Assembly: GCA_022448645.1 (NCBI GenBank)
Contig: JAKVBZ010000033.1
Span: 1 to 51,036, forward strand
Direction of reading: 5' to 3'
Source: Pirellulaceae bacterium
GTDB lineage: Bacteria > Planctomycetota > Planctomycetia > Pirellulales > Pirellulaceae
DNA: 51,036 nucleotides
This document shows, piece by piece, positions 27,743 through 36,610 of this stretch. The position numbers and the translations under genes were made by a program. Numbering within the stretch: the stretch's first letter is position 1; each line of letters starts with the position of its first letter. The notes below the pieces were generated by a model that was not told the DNA's origin, did not search any database, and saw only the letters and a program-made list of their open reading frames with translations.

Positions 27743-27774
27743 AAAAAAACGCCCGGCAGAAGATGCCGGGCGTT
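27743..27774 (-). terminator. Intrinsic terminator of the hsp20 gene
   Basis: AACGCCCGGCA (27748-27758), loop of five, TGCCGGGCGTT (27764-27774), an 11-bp perfect stem. On the minus strand it is followed by a run of seven T (27743-27749 as A on the plus strand). Confidence 0.93.
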
Positions 27775-27805
27775 TCGGTTTCAGGTTCGCCGAACCGAGT
27801 CAAAT

Positions 27806-28249
27806 TCATTTGATTTTGACAGTGATGCGCTGAGGTCTCGCTTTCTCGGCTTTGGGCAACGAAACCCTCAGAATCCCGTGTTCGAAATGGGCGTCGATCT
27901 TTTCGGCGTCCACCTCATCAGGCAAAGCAAAGACACGTCGAAATTCACCCGTTCGCCGCTCCATGCGATGAAAATATTTGCCTTCATCCTTTGTCTCTTC
28001 TTCAACTTTTCCAGAAATCAACAGGTGACCGTCTTCGATTTCAACACGGACGTCTTCGGGTGGTATTCCTGGTAACTCCAAGGAGACACTGTATTCCGTC
28101 TCTGTTTCAGCGACGTTCATCCGGGGTGTCCATGCCGTCGCACCGGACTCACCACGTAAAGCAAAATGAAGCAATTGCTCCATTTCTTCGTTCAGGTTAC
28201 CGATCTTGTTGGTGAATCGAGGACTAATTGGAATGAGCGTACGTACCAT
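27806..28249 (-). CDS. Hsp20/alpha-crystallin small heat-shock protein
   Basis: An ATP-independent holdase chaperone of 147 residues. The start at 28249 (MVRTLIPISPRF) is chosen because AAAGGAA lies eight bases upstream; the longer open frame adds 17 unlikely residues. The alpha-crystallin domain runs from about residue 40 (WTPRMNVAETETEYSVSLELPGIPPEDVRVEIEDGHLLISG) to the typical HFEHGILRVSLPK and the basic end. A strong terminator follows, so it is a single-gene unit. No CIRCE element is seen upstream, but a direct repeat is present at 28329-28351. Confidence 0.93.
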   Translation of the reverse strand: MVRTLIPISPRFTNKIGNLNEEMEQLLHFALRGESGATAWTPRMNVAETETEYSVSLELPGIPPEDVRVEIEDGHLLISGKVEEETKDEGKYFHRMERRTGEFRRVFALPDEVDAEKIDAHFEHGILRVSLPKAEKARPQRITVKIK

Positions 28250-28328
28250 CAGCCTGTTCCTTTCGTAAAAAAGGTGCTTGTTCCGTTCATGGACTGCCAA
28301 CCTTTACCTAACAGTCCGTTTTGCCTTT

Positions 28329-28351
28329 TTGGCAGCTGTCGAATTGGCAGC
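28329..28351. promoter_or_regulatory. Direct repeat upstream of hsp20
   Basis: TTGGCAGC occurs at 28329-28336 and 28344-28351, 15 bases apart centre to centre, about 80-100 bp before the hsp20 start. It could be a regulator site. It does not match CIRCE. Confidence 0.3.
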
Positions 28352-28427
28352 CACCAAAACCATCTCTCTATAGGGCAAGGTGCGTGCCAAAAAGAACTAG
28401 GGCAACACAGATTGACGTAACTACCTC

Positions 28428-30144
28428 TTGACCCGCATTTCCCATTTGACGCTTGACACTTTGGCATACGATTTGCGCCAAGCCCTTGATAAGCAGTGTA
28501 TTGGACGTTCAACATGCCGAAGTGACAGGGGACCCAATGGGTGACGCCCAAAAAGACGATTTTCGGGTCGGTTTCGACAAACGGTTGAAGCTGAAGTTCG
28601 TTGGAAGCAAGATCACCAGCGATGCTGGCCTGTTGGCCTATCGTGAACTGGACGAAGTGCTCAGTCTCACTGAAATGGGTGCAGAGGTGCTAACCGATTT
28701 ACGACTGGGCACGAACAAACAACATGGTCTTGTTCCGCTGCTGCGGCAGACGGTTTACAGCCGACTGGCAGGATACGAAGACGTGAACGATGCCGAGCGA
28801 CTGGCGGTCGACCCTGCCATGCGGCACGTTGTCGGTGGCCGGGCGGCACAGGTGGACAAGGAAGCCGCTTCCACAAGCGGAGTTGGACGCTTCGAGACCG
28901 AGACACTCAGTACCAACAGCAACCTCACGGCGCTGATGAATCTCTCCGGCGAGTGGATCGACAAGGTCCATCAGTGCAAGCCACCCAAACAACTCATTCT
29001 CGACCTGGACAGCTCCGTCAGCGAGACTTATGGAAAGCAAGAAGGCACGGCCTACAACGGGCACTTCGAGTGCACCTGCTATCACCCGCTGTTTCTGTTC
29101 AATCACTTGGGCGATCTGGAGTACGCGATGCTCCGCCGTGGCAACAACGCCAGCGCCAAGTTCTGGCGGCGTGTGCTGCTTCCGGTCATCGAGCGTTACC
29201 GCGACTTGGACGTGCCCAAGTTCTTCCGGGGCGATGCGGCCTTCGCCCTGCCAAAGCTGATGCGGCTGCTGGAAGACGAAGGCTACCTGTACGCCATCCG
29301 CATCAAGGCCAACGCCGTGCTGGAGCGGGAAATCGAGCACCAGCTCACTCGTCCCATAGGCCGCCCTTCCCACAAGCCCAAGGTTTTCTATCACAGCTTC
29401 CAGTATCAGGCGAAATCTTGGCAGCATTCACGCCGTGTGGTCGCCAAGGTCGAGTGGCACGCAGGCGAGTTGTTCCCGCGAGTTGGCTTCATCGTGACCA
29501 ACTTGAATAAGCACTCGAAGAACGTCGTCAAATTTTACAACGGTAGAGGCACGGCGGAGCAATGGATTAAGGAAGGCAAGAACGCGGTGCAATGGACGAA
29601 GCTCTCCTGCCGTACGTTCAAGGACAATCAGACGCGACTGCAACTTTTTGTCTTGGCTTACAACTTGGCCAACTTCTTGCGGCGGCTAGCACTGCCCCAT
29701 GAGGTGAAGCACTGGTCGCTGACAACCCTTCGAGAGAAACTGGTGAAGATCGGGGCGAAGGTTACCCGACATGCAAAATACGTGACGTTCCAACTTGCCG
29801 AAGTGGCTATCACACGTAAGTTGTTCGGTGCGATTCTCGATCGCATTGAACGACTCGCTCTACCGCCACCGGTGACCGCTCGGTGTAGCGAGTAGGAGGC
29901 GTGAGGCGGCAAAATGCTGGATGTCGGAAGAAAAGTCCGCGCATGAAGGACGCGAAGGTGCGGCACAGGAGCTTGATAACCTTGTATTGGAGAGGTAGAA
30001 ACCCAGAAATTGGGACCGGAAGTAAAAAAGGGGGGGGGAAATTCCGACGCGCTAGACACGGGGGGTGGGGCGCAGCGGTTACAATCAAAGGCAATCCATG
30101 CCTGGAGCGGTTACAGGCTGATCCATATGGGAAATCCCGGTTAA
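28428..30144 (+). mobile_element. IS1380-family insertion sequence
   Basis: The element holds one intact transposase gene and imperfect 21-bp terminal inverted repeats. The left end (28428-28448) begins TTGACCCGCATTTCCCAT; the right end (30124-30144), read inwards, begins TTAACCGGGATTTCCCAT. Seventeen of 21 positions agree. The total length of about 1.7 kb fits the family. Between the transposase stop and the right end are about 250 bases without a gene, including a run of nine G near 30032. I could not define the target-site duplication. The exact outer ends may differ by a few bases. Confidence 0.75.
28537..29895 (+). CDS. IS1380-family DDE transposase
   Basis: An apparently full-length transposase of 452 residues. 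The start is the ATG at 28537, preceded by AGGGGA; the open frame extends upstream into the terminal region. The catalytic acids are visible: D156/D158 in LILDLDSSV, D233 in FFRGDAAFALP, and E341 in the YREK signature Y334-N-G-R337-GTA-E341-QWIKEG-K348, which is characteristic of the IS4 superfamily. No frameshift or stop interrupts the gene, so the element may be active or only recently silent. Its base composition is visibly GC-richer than most genes to the left. Confidence 0.92.
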   Translation: MGDAQKDDFRVGFDKRLKLKFVGSKITSDAGLLAYRELDEVLSLTEMGAEVLTDLRLGTNKQHGLVPLLRQTVYSRLAGYEDVNDAERLAVDPAMRHVVGGRAAQVDKEAASTSGVGRFETETLSTNSNLTALMNLSGEWIDKVHQCKPPKQLILDLDSSVSETYGKQEGTAYNGHFECTCYHPLFLFNHLGDLEYAMLRRGNNASAKFWRRVLLPVIERYRDLDVPKFFRGDAAFALPKLMRLLEDEGYLYAIRIKANAVLEREIEHQLTRPIGRPSHKPKVFYHSFQYQAKSWQHSRRVVAKVEWHAGELFPRVGFIVTNLNKHSKNVVKFYNGRGTAEQWIKEGKNAVQWTKLSCRTFKDNQTRLQLFVLAYNLANFLRRLALPHEVKHWSLTTLREKLVKIGAKVTRHAKYVTFQLAEVAITRKLFGAILDRIERLALPPPVTARCSE

Positions 30145-30723
30145 AATACAAATTGCCAAGTTGCCCGAGCATGAGTGATTTGACGTGCTCTAGCAGTAGA
30201 AAATTATTTGTCTTGTCACCATAGTTCAGCGGGCCGAGCAATGACGTAGCACCAGGACCCATGCTGTTTCAGTGATTAGTGTGTTCTAAGTGAATAAGTT
30301 GGGTAGAGAATTCGAACCGATACAGTAGAGTCACCAAACTTCAGGTGGCGATGTGTAACGTGGTGTGGTCAAACCAGGTTCGAGGCCCTAACCAGTCACG
30401 TTATTGTTTGCACAAATACAGTTCTGTTTTGCCAACTGTGACAACATCCAGATTTCCCTCACGATCAATAACGATATTCGCCAGTACCCAACTCAGGCTG
30501 TCACGGCACCTTGGTGAATAAATCCGCGTGAAATACCATGTTTTCAAGATGTTGGCGCAAATCGCATGCCAAAGCCAACGGAGTCATCTGGGAAATACGG
30601 GATATATGATACTCTTATGAAAATTCAGGAATTTTTAGCCGAAAAGAGTTGGTAATGAGCCAACATTCTTACACGGCGTTCACTGAATATTTACGTAACT
30701 CAAACGATAAGGGAGATCATACG
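30145..30723. other. 579-bp spacer between the IS and the next gene
   Basis: No gene is recognised. A distant 7-bp complementary pair, TAACGTG (30356-30362) and CACGTTA (30397-30403), encloses about 34 bases that include GGTTCGAGGCC, but I could not fold it into a tRNA or any known RNA. The gene at 30724 has a clear SD at its right end. Confidence 0.45.
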
Positions 30724-33249
30724 ATGAAGACAGTAACAATAGGAATCATATCAAGCGTTTGCGTGTTTGCGCTTGCGCTGCTGGCCGGCGGGCCGGTATG
30801 GGGCGGGCTGATCCTTCACCTGGACGCGTCCGATCCTTCAACGATCGAAGACTCAGCCGGTAACAAGGCCAATGAGGGCGGTTTTGTAACGAACGACGTT
30901 GCCAAGTGGTACGACAAGTCCGGCCGGAACAATCATGCGATCCAAGGGACGGCGGGTGACAGGCCGACATTCGTTTCGGGAGGTTGGCCAAACGGCAATG
31001 ACATGCTGAGGTTCGCCGAGTTGGAGCATATGGAAGGTTTTTCGGTCGCTGGCACCGCAGCAGGTGAGAACCCGGGCATGACCGTTTTTATCGTGGTCAA
31101 ATCCAGTGGTGTAGATGGCGAAGGAGGCTCAGTAGCATCCTACGACACCTGGCTCGGGAACAATGGCAACGGGTATGTGTATATTAACACCAAGCCTTGT
31201 GGCTCAACGCCAGAGGGCGTCCCACCCGACAGCAATGCGTTTCAATTGGGCAGGGCGCGATACGGCCTGGAAATGCGGGCGACTATTCCCGGCGGTCGCA
31301 CCAGCCATCAGATGATAACCGCCAAGTACGACGCCTCGACCGGAGAGGCCGAGATCCTCAGCGACGGCGGGAACATGCGTTGCTGGTGGCAAGGAGTAGA
31401 GGGGCAAGAGCAGCATAGCATCTGGGAGGTCCCGGTCCCTCCTTCTGCCAATATCGGCGCAGGCCTGAGCGCTACGTTTGACCAGATTGGGTTGTATCAG
31501 GGAGGTGGTCTCGCGGGCATGGGTCTTGACGGGAGGGGCGATCTGGCCGAAATCATGTTTTACGACGAAGCTCTCTCTGCCGATGAAGAGAATGCCGTCG
31601 GGTACGCGCTCGCGCAGAAGTGGGGTCTCCCGACCGACCAACCGGTCGTCAGGGCGGCCCTGCCCGGGCGGGACATCGCACGGTTCGAGGCCGCGCCCGA
31701 CCGGGAGTACCTGTTCAAAGGGTACTATGCGTCCACCAGTCCGCGCGCCGTCGTGACCGTCGAGTGGCTGAATCGCGACACGATGTCACTGGGAGCGTTG
31801 GGAAAACACCTTTTCAAAGGGTACTACGCGCCCAACCTATCACTGGACACGTTCCGGGAGTCTAACATCTCATTGAGCTCGTTCGAGATCGTGCTGCCGG
31901 AGACCCAGGGTCGTCGGGTCGAGTTCTTCGCCGAGGTCCGCGCACCCAAGTCCAAGCGCGACCTGGACGTCCGCGTCACCATTTCGCACGACGGGGACGA
32001 GGAACTCGTACGGTGCGACGAGATCTCGCTGCGCCAGGGCACCATTCGTGACTACATGGATGAGTTCACCTTGCCGACGCGGCCACGAGACGCAGTCTTC
32101 CCGATCATCGGGTGGCTGACGCCAGACCGGGACACGCTCGAATCGATAACGAGGCAAGACATGGCGCTGAACCCCAACGTGACCACGGATCGTCTGCTCG
32201 CGGAATATGCTCTCGCCAATTTCTCGGTGGGCACTCCCGGCACCGCTGAATTCGGAACACTATTCATAGGCACCGCTTGGCCTGAAGACGAGCGTCTCGT
32301 CGAGGTCACCAAAGACCCGATGTTCTGGGGCTTCCCCGGTGGAGATGAGCCAATGGAGGATAAATTCCCCGGTCTGGCAAAAATCAACGAGCGCATTCAG
32401 CGACTGGCGCCGGGGACAATCTTCTGGGTGAACCATCTTCCCACCTACATGCGCCCACCCGGCGAGGAGGCGGAGGAGGAGGGCTGGTTGCACCAGTACG
32501 AGAAGTTCATCAAATTGTACATCGATATGGTCAAGCCGAAGTTCTTCACCTACGACCACTACTGCCTGACCGGCAGCAATTGGCGGGGCTGTTTCCAGAC
32601 CGGCGATTACTTTGCCAACCTCGCCATCGTGCGAAACCTGGCCCAGGAGGCAGAGATCGAATTCGGCGTCTTCGTCTCCGTGACGGCATTCCTTGGGGTC
32701 CCGAGCGCCAGTGAGTCCCAACTGCGCTGGCAGGCGTTTACGACGCTCGCCTATGGGTCCAAAGCCCTGGGGTGGTTCACCTATATGACCGAGATGGAAT
32801 ACAGCAACATGAACTGGCGCGACGCCGTGATCAACCGTGACGGCAGCCGCACGCGGCACTACACAATGCTCAAGCAGTTGAACGGAGAAATCCTGAACTG
32901 GGGCCCGACGTTGTTGGGGCTTACCTCCACGGGCGCCTACCACACCGAACCCCTGCCGTTGAGGACCCACCCGGTCAGCGAATCCAAGCGGGTGCGATCC
33001 GTCACCGGGGGCGAGGCCGTGATCGGCGAGTTCGAGGACAAGGACCAACGCCGCTATCTGATGGTCGTCAATAGAGACTACAACAACGCCGTATCGCTTC
33101 TGGTGAAGCTTCGCCAGGGGGAGGGCAGAGTCTATGAACTATCCAAGGAAACCGGAGCGAGGCACGAAGCCACGGACTATTCCCCGGCCACGGGCGAATT
33201 GAATGTCCAGCTTGCCGCCGGGGACGCCCGCCTTTTTTGCTTGCCGTAG
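30724..33249 (+). CDS. Large secreted protein: LamG-like domain plus glycosidase-type C-terminus
   Basis: A protein of 841 residues with a signal peptide (MKTVTIGIISSVCVFALALLAGG). The start is set by AAGGGAG before the ATG at 30724. Residues 27-320 form a LamG/concanavalin-like module (LHLDASDPSTIEDSAGN, WYDKSGRNNHAIQG, LAEIMFYDEALSADEENAVGYALAQKWGL). The C-terminal part from about 450 has a TIM-barrel glycosidase look: FFTYDHYCLTGSN, then RWQAFTTLAYGSKALGWFTY and DGSRTRHYTMLKQLNGEI, which resemble GH42-like beta-galactosidase ends. I cannot name the family with certainty. The gene is markedly GC-richer, with many GGC/GCC/CTG codons, than the surrounding genes and lies beside an IS, which suggests acquisition from another planctomycete or PVC bacterium. 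Confidence 0.78.
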   Translation: MKTVTIGIISSVCVFALALLAGGPVWGGLILHLDASDPSTIEDSAGNKANEGGFVTNDVAKWYDKSGRNNHAIQGTAGDRPTFVSGGWPNGNDMLRFAELEHMEGFSVAGTAAGENPGMTVFIVVKSSGVDGEGGSVASYDTWLGNNGNGYVYINTKPCGSTPEGVPPDSNAFQLGRARYGLEMRATIPGGRTSHQMITAKYDASTGEAEILSDGGNMRCWWQGVEGQEQHSIWEVPVPPSANIGAGLSATFDQIGLYQGGGLAGMGLDGRGDLAEIMFYDEALSADEENAVGYALAQKWGLPTDQPVVRAALPGRDIARFEAAPDREYLFKGYYASTSPRAVVTVEWLNRDTMSLGALGKHLFKGYYAPNLSLDTFRESNISLSSFEIVLPETQGRRVEFFAEVRAPKSKRDLDVRVTISHDGDEELVRCDEISLRQGTIRDYMDEFTLPTRPRDAVFPIIGWLTPDRDTLESITRQDMALNPNVTTDRLLAEYALANFSVGTPGTAEFGTLFIGTAWPEDERLVEVTKDPMFWGFPGGDEPMEDKFPGLAKINERIQRLAPGTIFWVNHLPTYMRPPGEEAEEEGWLHQYEKFIKLYIDMVKPKFFTYDHYCLTGSNWRGCFQTGDYFANLAIVRNLAQEAEIEFGVFVSVTAFLGVPSASESQLRWQAFTTLAYGSKALGWFTYMTEMEYSNMNWRDAVINRDGSRTRHYTMLKQLNGEILNWGPTLLGLTSTGAYHTEPLPLRTHPVSESKRVRSVTGGEAVIGEFEDKDQRRYLMVVNRDYNNAVSLLVKLRQGEGRVYELSKETGARHEATDYSPATGELNVQLAAGDARLFCLP

Positions 33250-33730
33250 TACAGTTCGGCGGGACCACTGCCATTCACCGATCACCGGAAAAAACCTTTT
33301 CGGATGAGGGTTCAAGGTTCAAGGTTCAAGGGCATCTTCCATCCTTGTCGCGATCCTTGTCCCGATCGTCGTCTCTGCCATCGTCGTCCCGATCATTGTC
33401 TTGATCGTCGTCGACAGGTGCTGACTACTGCCCAGAGCTATGGCCACACCGAACCGAAAAGGATCTGCCCGCAGTGCTACAGCGTTGCGGGCGGGTCGGG
33501 ACGAAGATCGCGACGAAGATGGAAACCGACGAGGATCGGCTAATACAGCGTCTGTTTTGCCAGATGCCCAGAGGGCAGGCGCCATTGTCGCGTTCATGCC
33601 TGCTGGCTTACCGTATGGCCCAATGGCCTTGGCGGCGAGCATCGCAAGAATCGCGACTTGAAGCAGTAATTACCGAGAAGAAGAAATCTCTAAATACGAA
33701 ATGGCAACAGCCACGAGTTTCGCTAAAGCT
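33250..33730. other. Spacer with Asp-rich coding traces, no intact gene
   Basis: There is no convincing complete gene. On the minus strand about 33325-33425 reads as an Asp-rich stretch of DDDGRDDDRDKDRDKDG type, which would suit a calcium-binding (thrombospondin-3 or EF-hand-like) segment, but it is broken by a stop just upstream. The plus strand near 33490-33530 shows a second Asp/Glu/Arg-rich run. TTGTC..GATCGTCGTC occurs twice (33358-33374 and 33396-33412). Confidence 0.4.
33310..33330. repeat. Three tandem GTTCAAG heptamers
   Basis: GTTCAAG is repeated three times without gaps at 33310-33316, 33317-33323 and 33324-33330, just downstream of the large secreted protein gene. Confidence 0.9.
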
Positions 33731-34363
33731 TTAAGTCGAATCGGTTGTATCGTCCACCCCGCCGGCTTCCATGACCAGGCGCACTAATTCGGCAACGGAA
33801 TCGACGTTCATCTTCTTCATAATTTGGTGGCGTCGCAATTCCACTGTACGCAATCCCAAATCGAGTTCCTTCGCAATGTTCTTGTTCATCTTCCCATCAA
33901 GCAAGCGCAGAATGACTGCTTTTTCGCCTTCGGTGAGAGTCTGCAGTCGCGCACGAATGTCATCGATACGTAACGATTTATGCCGTGTATTGACATCCTG
34001 TTCGACGGCACGTCGAATATTCGCAACCAATTCTTCTTCGTGACAAGGTTTTTCGAGTAATGTGATGGCACCTCGTTTCATGGCACGCACTGCAGTTGGA
34101 ACATCTGCATAAGCTGTGATGACGATAATAGGCAGGGTGATATTCTCGCGCACCAATGCTTCTTGCAGTTCCAGTCCGCTCATGCCAAGCATACGATAGT
34201 CCGTCACTAGACAACCAGTTCGATGTTTGTCAAATGATTCCAGAAAAGCCTCTGCTGACTCATAAGTCTCTGCAGCCAAGCCCATAGATTCTACAAGTGC
34301 AGACACGGACTGACGCGCAGCGGGGTCATCATCAACAACAAATACGGTAGGCTCAGTGGTCAA
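33731..34363 (-). CDS. FixJ-type response regulator (NarL/LuxR output)
   Basis: A two-domain regulator of 210 residues. The receiver has D11-D13 in VVDDDPAAR, the phosphorylation site D55 in LVTDYRM and K105 in LLEKPC. The LuxR-type helix-turn-helix follows (LTEGEKAVILRLLDGKMNKNIAKELDLGLRTVELRRHQIMKKM). The wording of the receiver (TDYRMLGMSGLELQEAL) is typical of FixJ/TodT regulators, not of NarL. Its start overlaps the end of the histidine kinase gene by 11 bases, so the two are translated as a pair. The output is likely transcription activation of unlinked genes. Confidence 0.94.
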   Translation of the reverse strand: MTTEPTVFVVDDDPAARQSVSALVESMGLAAETYESAEAFLESFDKHRTGCLVTDYRMLGMSGLELQEALVRENITLPIIVITAYADVPTAVRAMKRGAITLLEKPCHEEELVANIRRAVEQDVNTRHKSLRIDDIRARLQTLTEGEKAVILRLLDGKMNKNIAKELDLGLRTVELRRHQIMKKMNVDSVAELVRLVMEAGGVDDTTDST

Positions 34364-36518
34364 GATAATCGGCTCCGTGTGTAATCGGCAGCGAAAAGCT
34401 CAATATCGTACCATGGGGCTTTCGATTCCTGGCAGAAACTCGCCCCCCGTGGCTCTCAATGATTGTACGACTGATGGCCAGGCCCAGGCCCAGGCCGTGG
34501 GGTTTCGTCGTAAAAAACGCCTCGAATAGTTTATCTTGATCACCCGCTGGAAGTCCAGGACCATTGTCTTCGATACTCAATTCCAACGAATCGTCATGCT
34601 TTTGGGTTCTGATAGAAACCTGATGCGGCCTAGTATCCACAAACGCCGTCGCCTCATAAGCATTACGTAGCAGATTGACAATGACCTGTTGAATTTGTAT
34701 GGCATCAACTTTGATGAGTGGCAAACCTTCAAACAAGTTGAGCGTAACGTAGACTTGATAGCGTTTGGCATCCATATCCACAAGTTCGACTGACTCGGTA
34801 GCCAATTGATTCAAATCGACAGCCGTCAACCGCGAAGACGATTTACGGCTGAAATCAGCTAATCGGCGCAGGATTCCACCTGCCCGGCTCGCTTGCTGTG
34901 CAATCTGCTTCGTCCATTCGCTCAGTTTATCGTTTTTGTCAATGCTATTCGAATCAAGGACTCTTGCGCAAGCGGTTGCATAGTTGCCAATCGCGTAGAG
35001 AGGCTGATTGATTTCGTGAGCGATACCGGCAACCATTTCCCCCATCGTGGTGAGCCGGCTGACATGTGCCAACGTCTCATCTTTTTCACGCAGTGCTTGT
35101 TCCGCTGCTTTTCGAGCGGTAATATCCCGCACAAACACGAGGCTTGCTCGATGCCCACAGTAGGTGATCAATCCGGCATTGACCTCGACTTCCACCCGGT
35201 GCCCATCACGGTGCTTCAGCGCACTTTCATAGTTCTGAATAGGTTCGTCACCGAGCATATGCTTTTCGTATTTCGCTGAGATGAAATCTGTTTCATCGGG
35301 ATGAACATAGTCTTCATACTTGGTATCCAGTACCTCATTGGGAACACGACCGCACATGACAGCAAGTTGTGAATTCACGTACTTAATGGTCCGATTTTGC
35401 AAAATACAGATACCATCATGAGCTCGTTCCACAAGGTCTCGATACTTTTCCTCACTCTCGCGCAACGCTTGTTCAGCTTCGATCCGATCCGTAATATCCC
35501 AAAAGATTCCTTGCAGCCCCACAATATTCGATTCGGCATCAAACAGCGGAGTCTTAATAATCTGCACCTTCAACATGCTTCCCGATGGCAGCGGATGGTT
35601 TTCAATGGTTTCTAAAGTCTTACCGGTTTCGATCACCCACTGATCGTCCGCCATGTATTTGTCTGAAATTTCTTTGCCATACAGTCGGTCTGTTGTTTGA
35701 TGAATCAACTCACTGGCCGGTTTTTGTTGAAGTTGACAGTAGCGTTGATTGACAAACGTGAACCTTCCTTCAAGGTCTTTGCGAAAAATACAAAGCGGGA
35801 GGTTCTCTACGAGTGAATGATAGAGTGCTTCGGAATCCCGCAAGGCACTCTCAGCACGTTTCCGTTCTGTAATGTCATAGAAGAGTCCCAACACGCCGAT
35901 CACCTGCTCGCTTTCATCGAGCAGCGGAACCTTGCTTGTCAGAACCATCCTCGTCGATCCCTCCGCCGTCATCACTGTCTCTTCATGGTTTAACAGAGGC
36001 TGACGAGTGTCGATAACATCCTGATCCATCTGGCGATAGAGCGCCGCCTGTTCGCGCGTCGGGGGAAGATCAAAATCAGTTTTGCCCACAATTTCGTCTG
36101 GGTGTGACAATCCCAATTGATTCGCCAGGTTTTCATTACACCCGAGAAACTTGAGATCCACTCCCTTCCAAAACACAGAGTGAGGAATATGCCTGAGGAT
36201 TTCGCTAAGCAATTGCTGCTGCGACACCAACTTGGCCAAATTCCTCTCTCGCTCTTGCAACATGCTTGACAGGTACAGGATCATTAATCCCGCCATGCCG
36301 CTCACCAGCAGATTGGGCCAACCGACATACCATGTATTGGCCCCTGGTCTCATGGGCTCCGCCACAGTCACAGCGGAAAACACCGAAAAGCCTTGCTGTA
36401 ATGACAATGCCAACAACAACACTGCCAGTGCCGATAACCGCCAGTCCTTTATCTTCCACTGCAACCAGAAAGCTCCAGCCGTAGCCAAGAAACTGAGCAA
36501 AAGCGCCAACTGTAGCAT
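34353..36518 (-). CDS. Membrane-anchored multi-PAS sensor histidine kinase (FixL-like)
   Basis: A sensor kinase of 721 residues. Three hydrophobic segments fill the first 90 residues, then three PAS domains follow (about 105-225, 232-355 and 360-475), each ended by a PAC-like DITERKRAE, DITDRIEAEQ or DITARKAAEQ. The kinase part has the H box GEMVAGIAHEINQPLYAIGNY (His near 500), the N box VIVNLLRNAYEA, and G boxes SIEDNGPGLP and GLGLGLAISR. I see no haem-specific FixL features, so oxygen sensing is not claimed. The gene follows xylA by 92 bp on the same strand and overlaps the FixJ-type regulator gene, forming a two-component pair. Confidence 0.93.
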   Translation of the reverse strand: MLQLALLLSFLATAGAFWLQWKIKDWRLSALAVLLLALSLQQGFSVFSAVTVAEPMRPGANTWYVGWPNLLVSGMAGLMILYLSSMLQERERNLAKLVSQQQLLSEILRHIPHSVFWKGVDLKFLGCNENLANQLGLSHPDEIVGKTDFDLPPTREQAALYRQMDQDVIDTRQPLLNHEETVMTAEGSTRMVLTSKVPLLDESEQVIGVLGLFYDITERKRAESALRDSEALYHSLVENLPLCIFRKDLEGRFTFVNQRYCQLQQKPASELIHQTTDRLYGKEISDKYMADDQWVIETGKTLETIENHPLPSGSMLKVQIIKTPLFDAESNIVGLQGIFWDITDRIEAEQALRESEEKYRDLVERAHDGICILQNRTIKYVNSQLAVMCGRVPNEVLDTKYEDYVHPDETDFISAKYEKHMLGDEPIQNYESALKHRDGHRVEVEVNAGLITYCGHRASLVFVRDITARKAAEQALREKDETLAHVSRLTTMGEMVAGIAHEINQPLYAIGNYATACARVLDSNSIDKNDKLSEWTKQIAQQASRAGGILRRLADFSRKSSSRLTAVDLNQLATESVELVDMDAKRYQVYVTLNLFEGLPLIKVDAIQIQQVIVNLLRNAYEATAFVDTRPHQVSIRTQKHDDSLELSIEDNGPGLPAGDQDKLFEAFFTTKPHGLGLGLAISRTIIESHGGRVSARNRKPHGTILSFSLPITHGADYLDH

Positions 36519-36610
36519 GCAACTATCCGCTAGGCGAGGTACAGATCACTGAGGAAAGGCCTCATTCGCACTCCATGTTTTGTGCGACCGAGTCCATCCG
36601 TCAATCGTTA

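Noticed and set aside
28699..29427. 242-codon frame on the minus strand
   Set aside because: Antisense to the intact IS1380 transposase with complete catalytic motifs.
30356..30403. Structured segment with GGTTCGAGGCC enclosed by TAACGTG/CACGTTA
   Set aside because: Could not be folded into a tRNA cloverleaf or a known RNA; the inner part has no good pairing.
32260..33048. 262-codon frame on the minus strand
   Set aside because: Antisense shadow of the GC-rich secreted protein gene; high GC removes stop codons.
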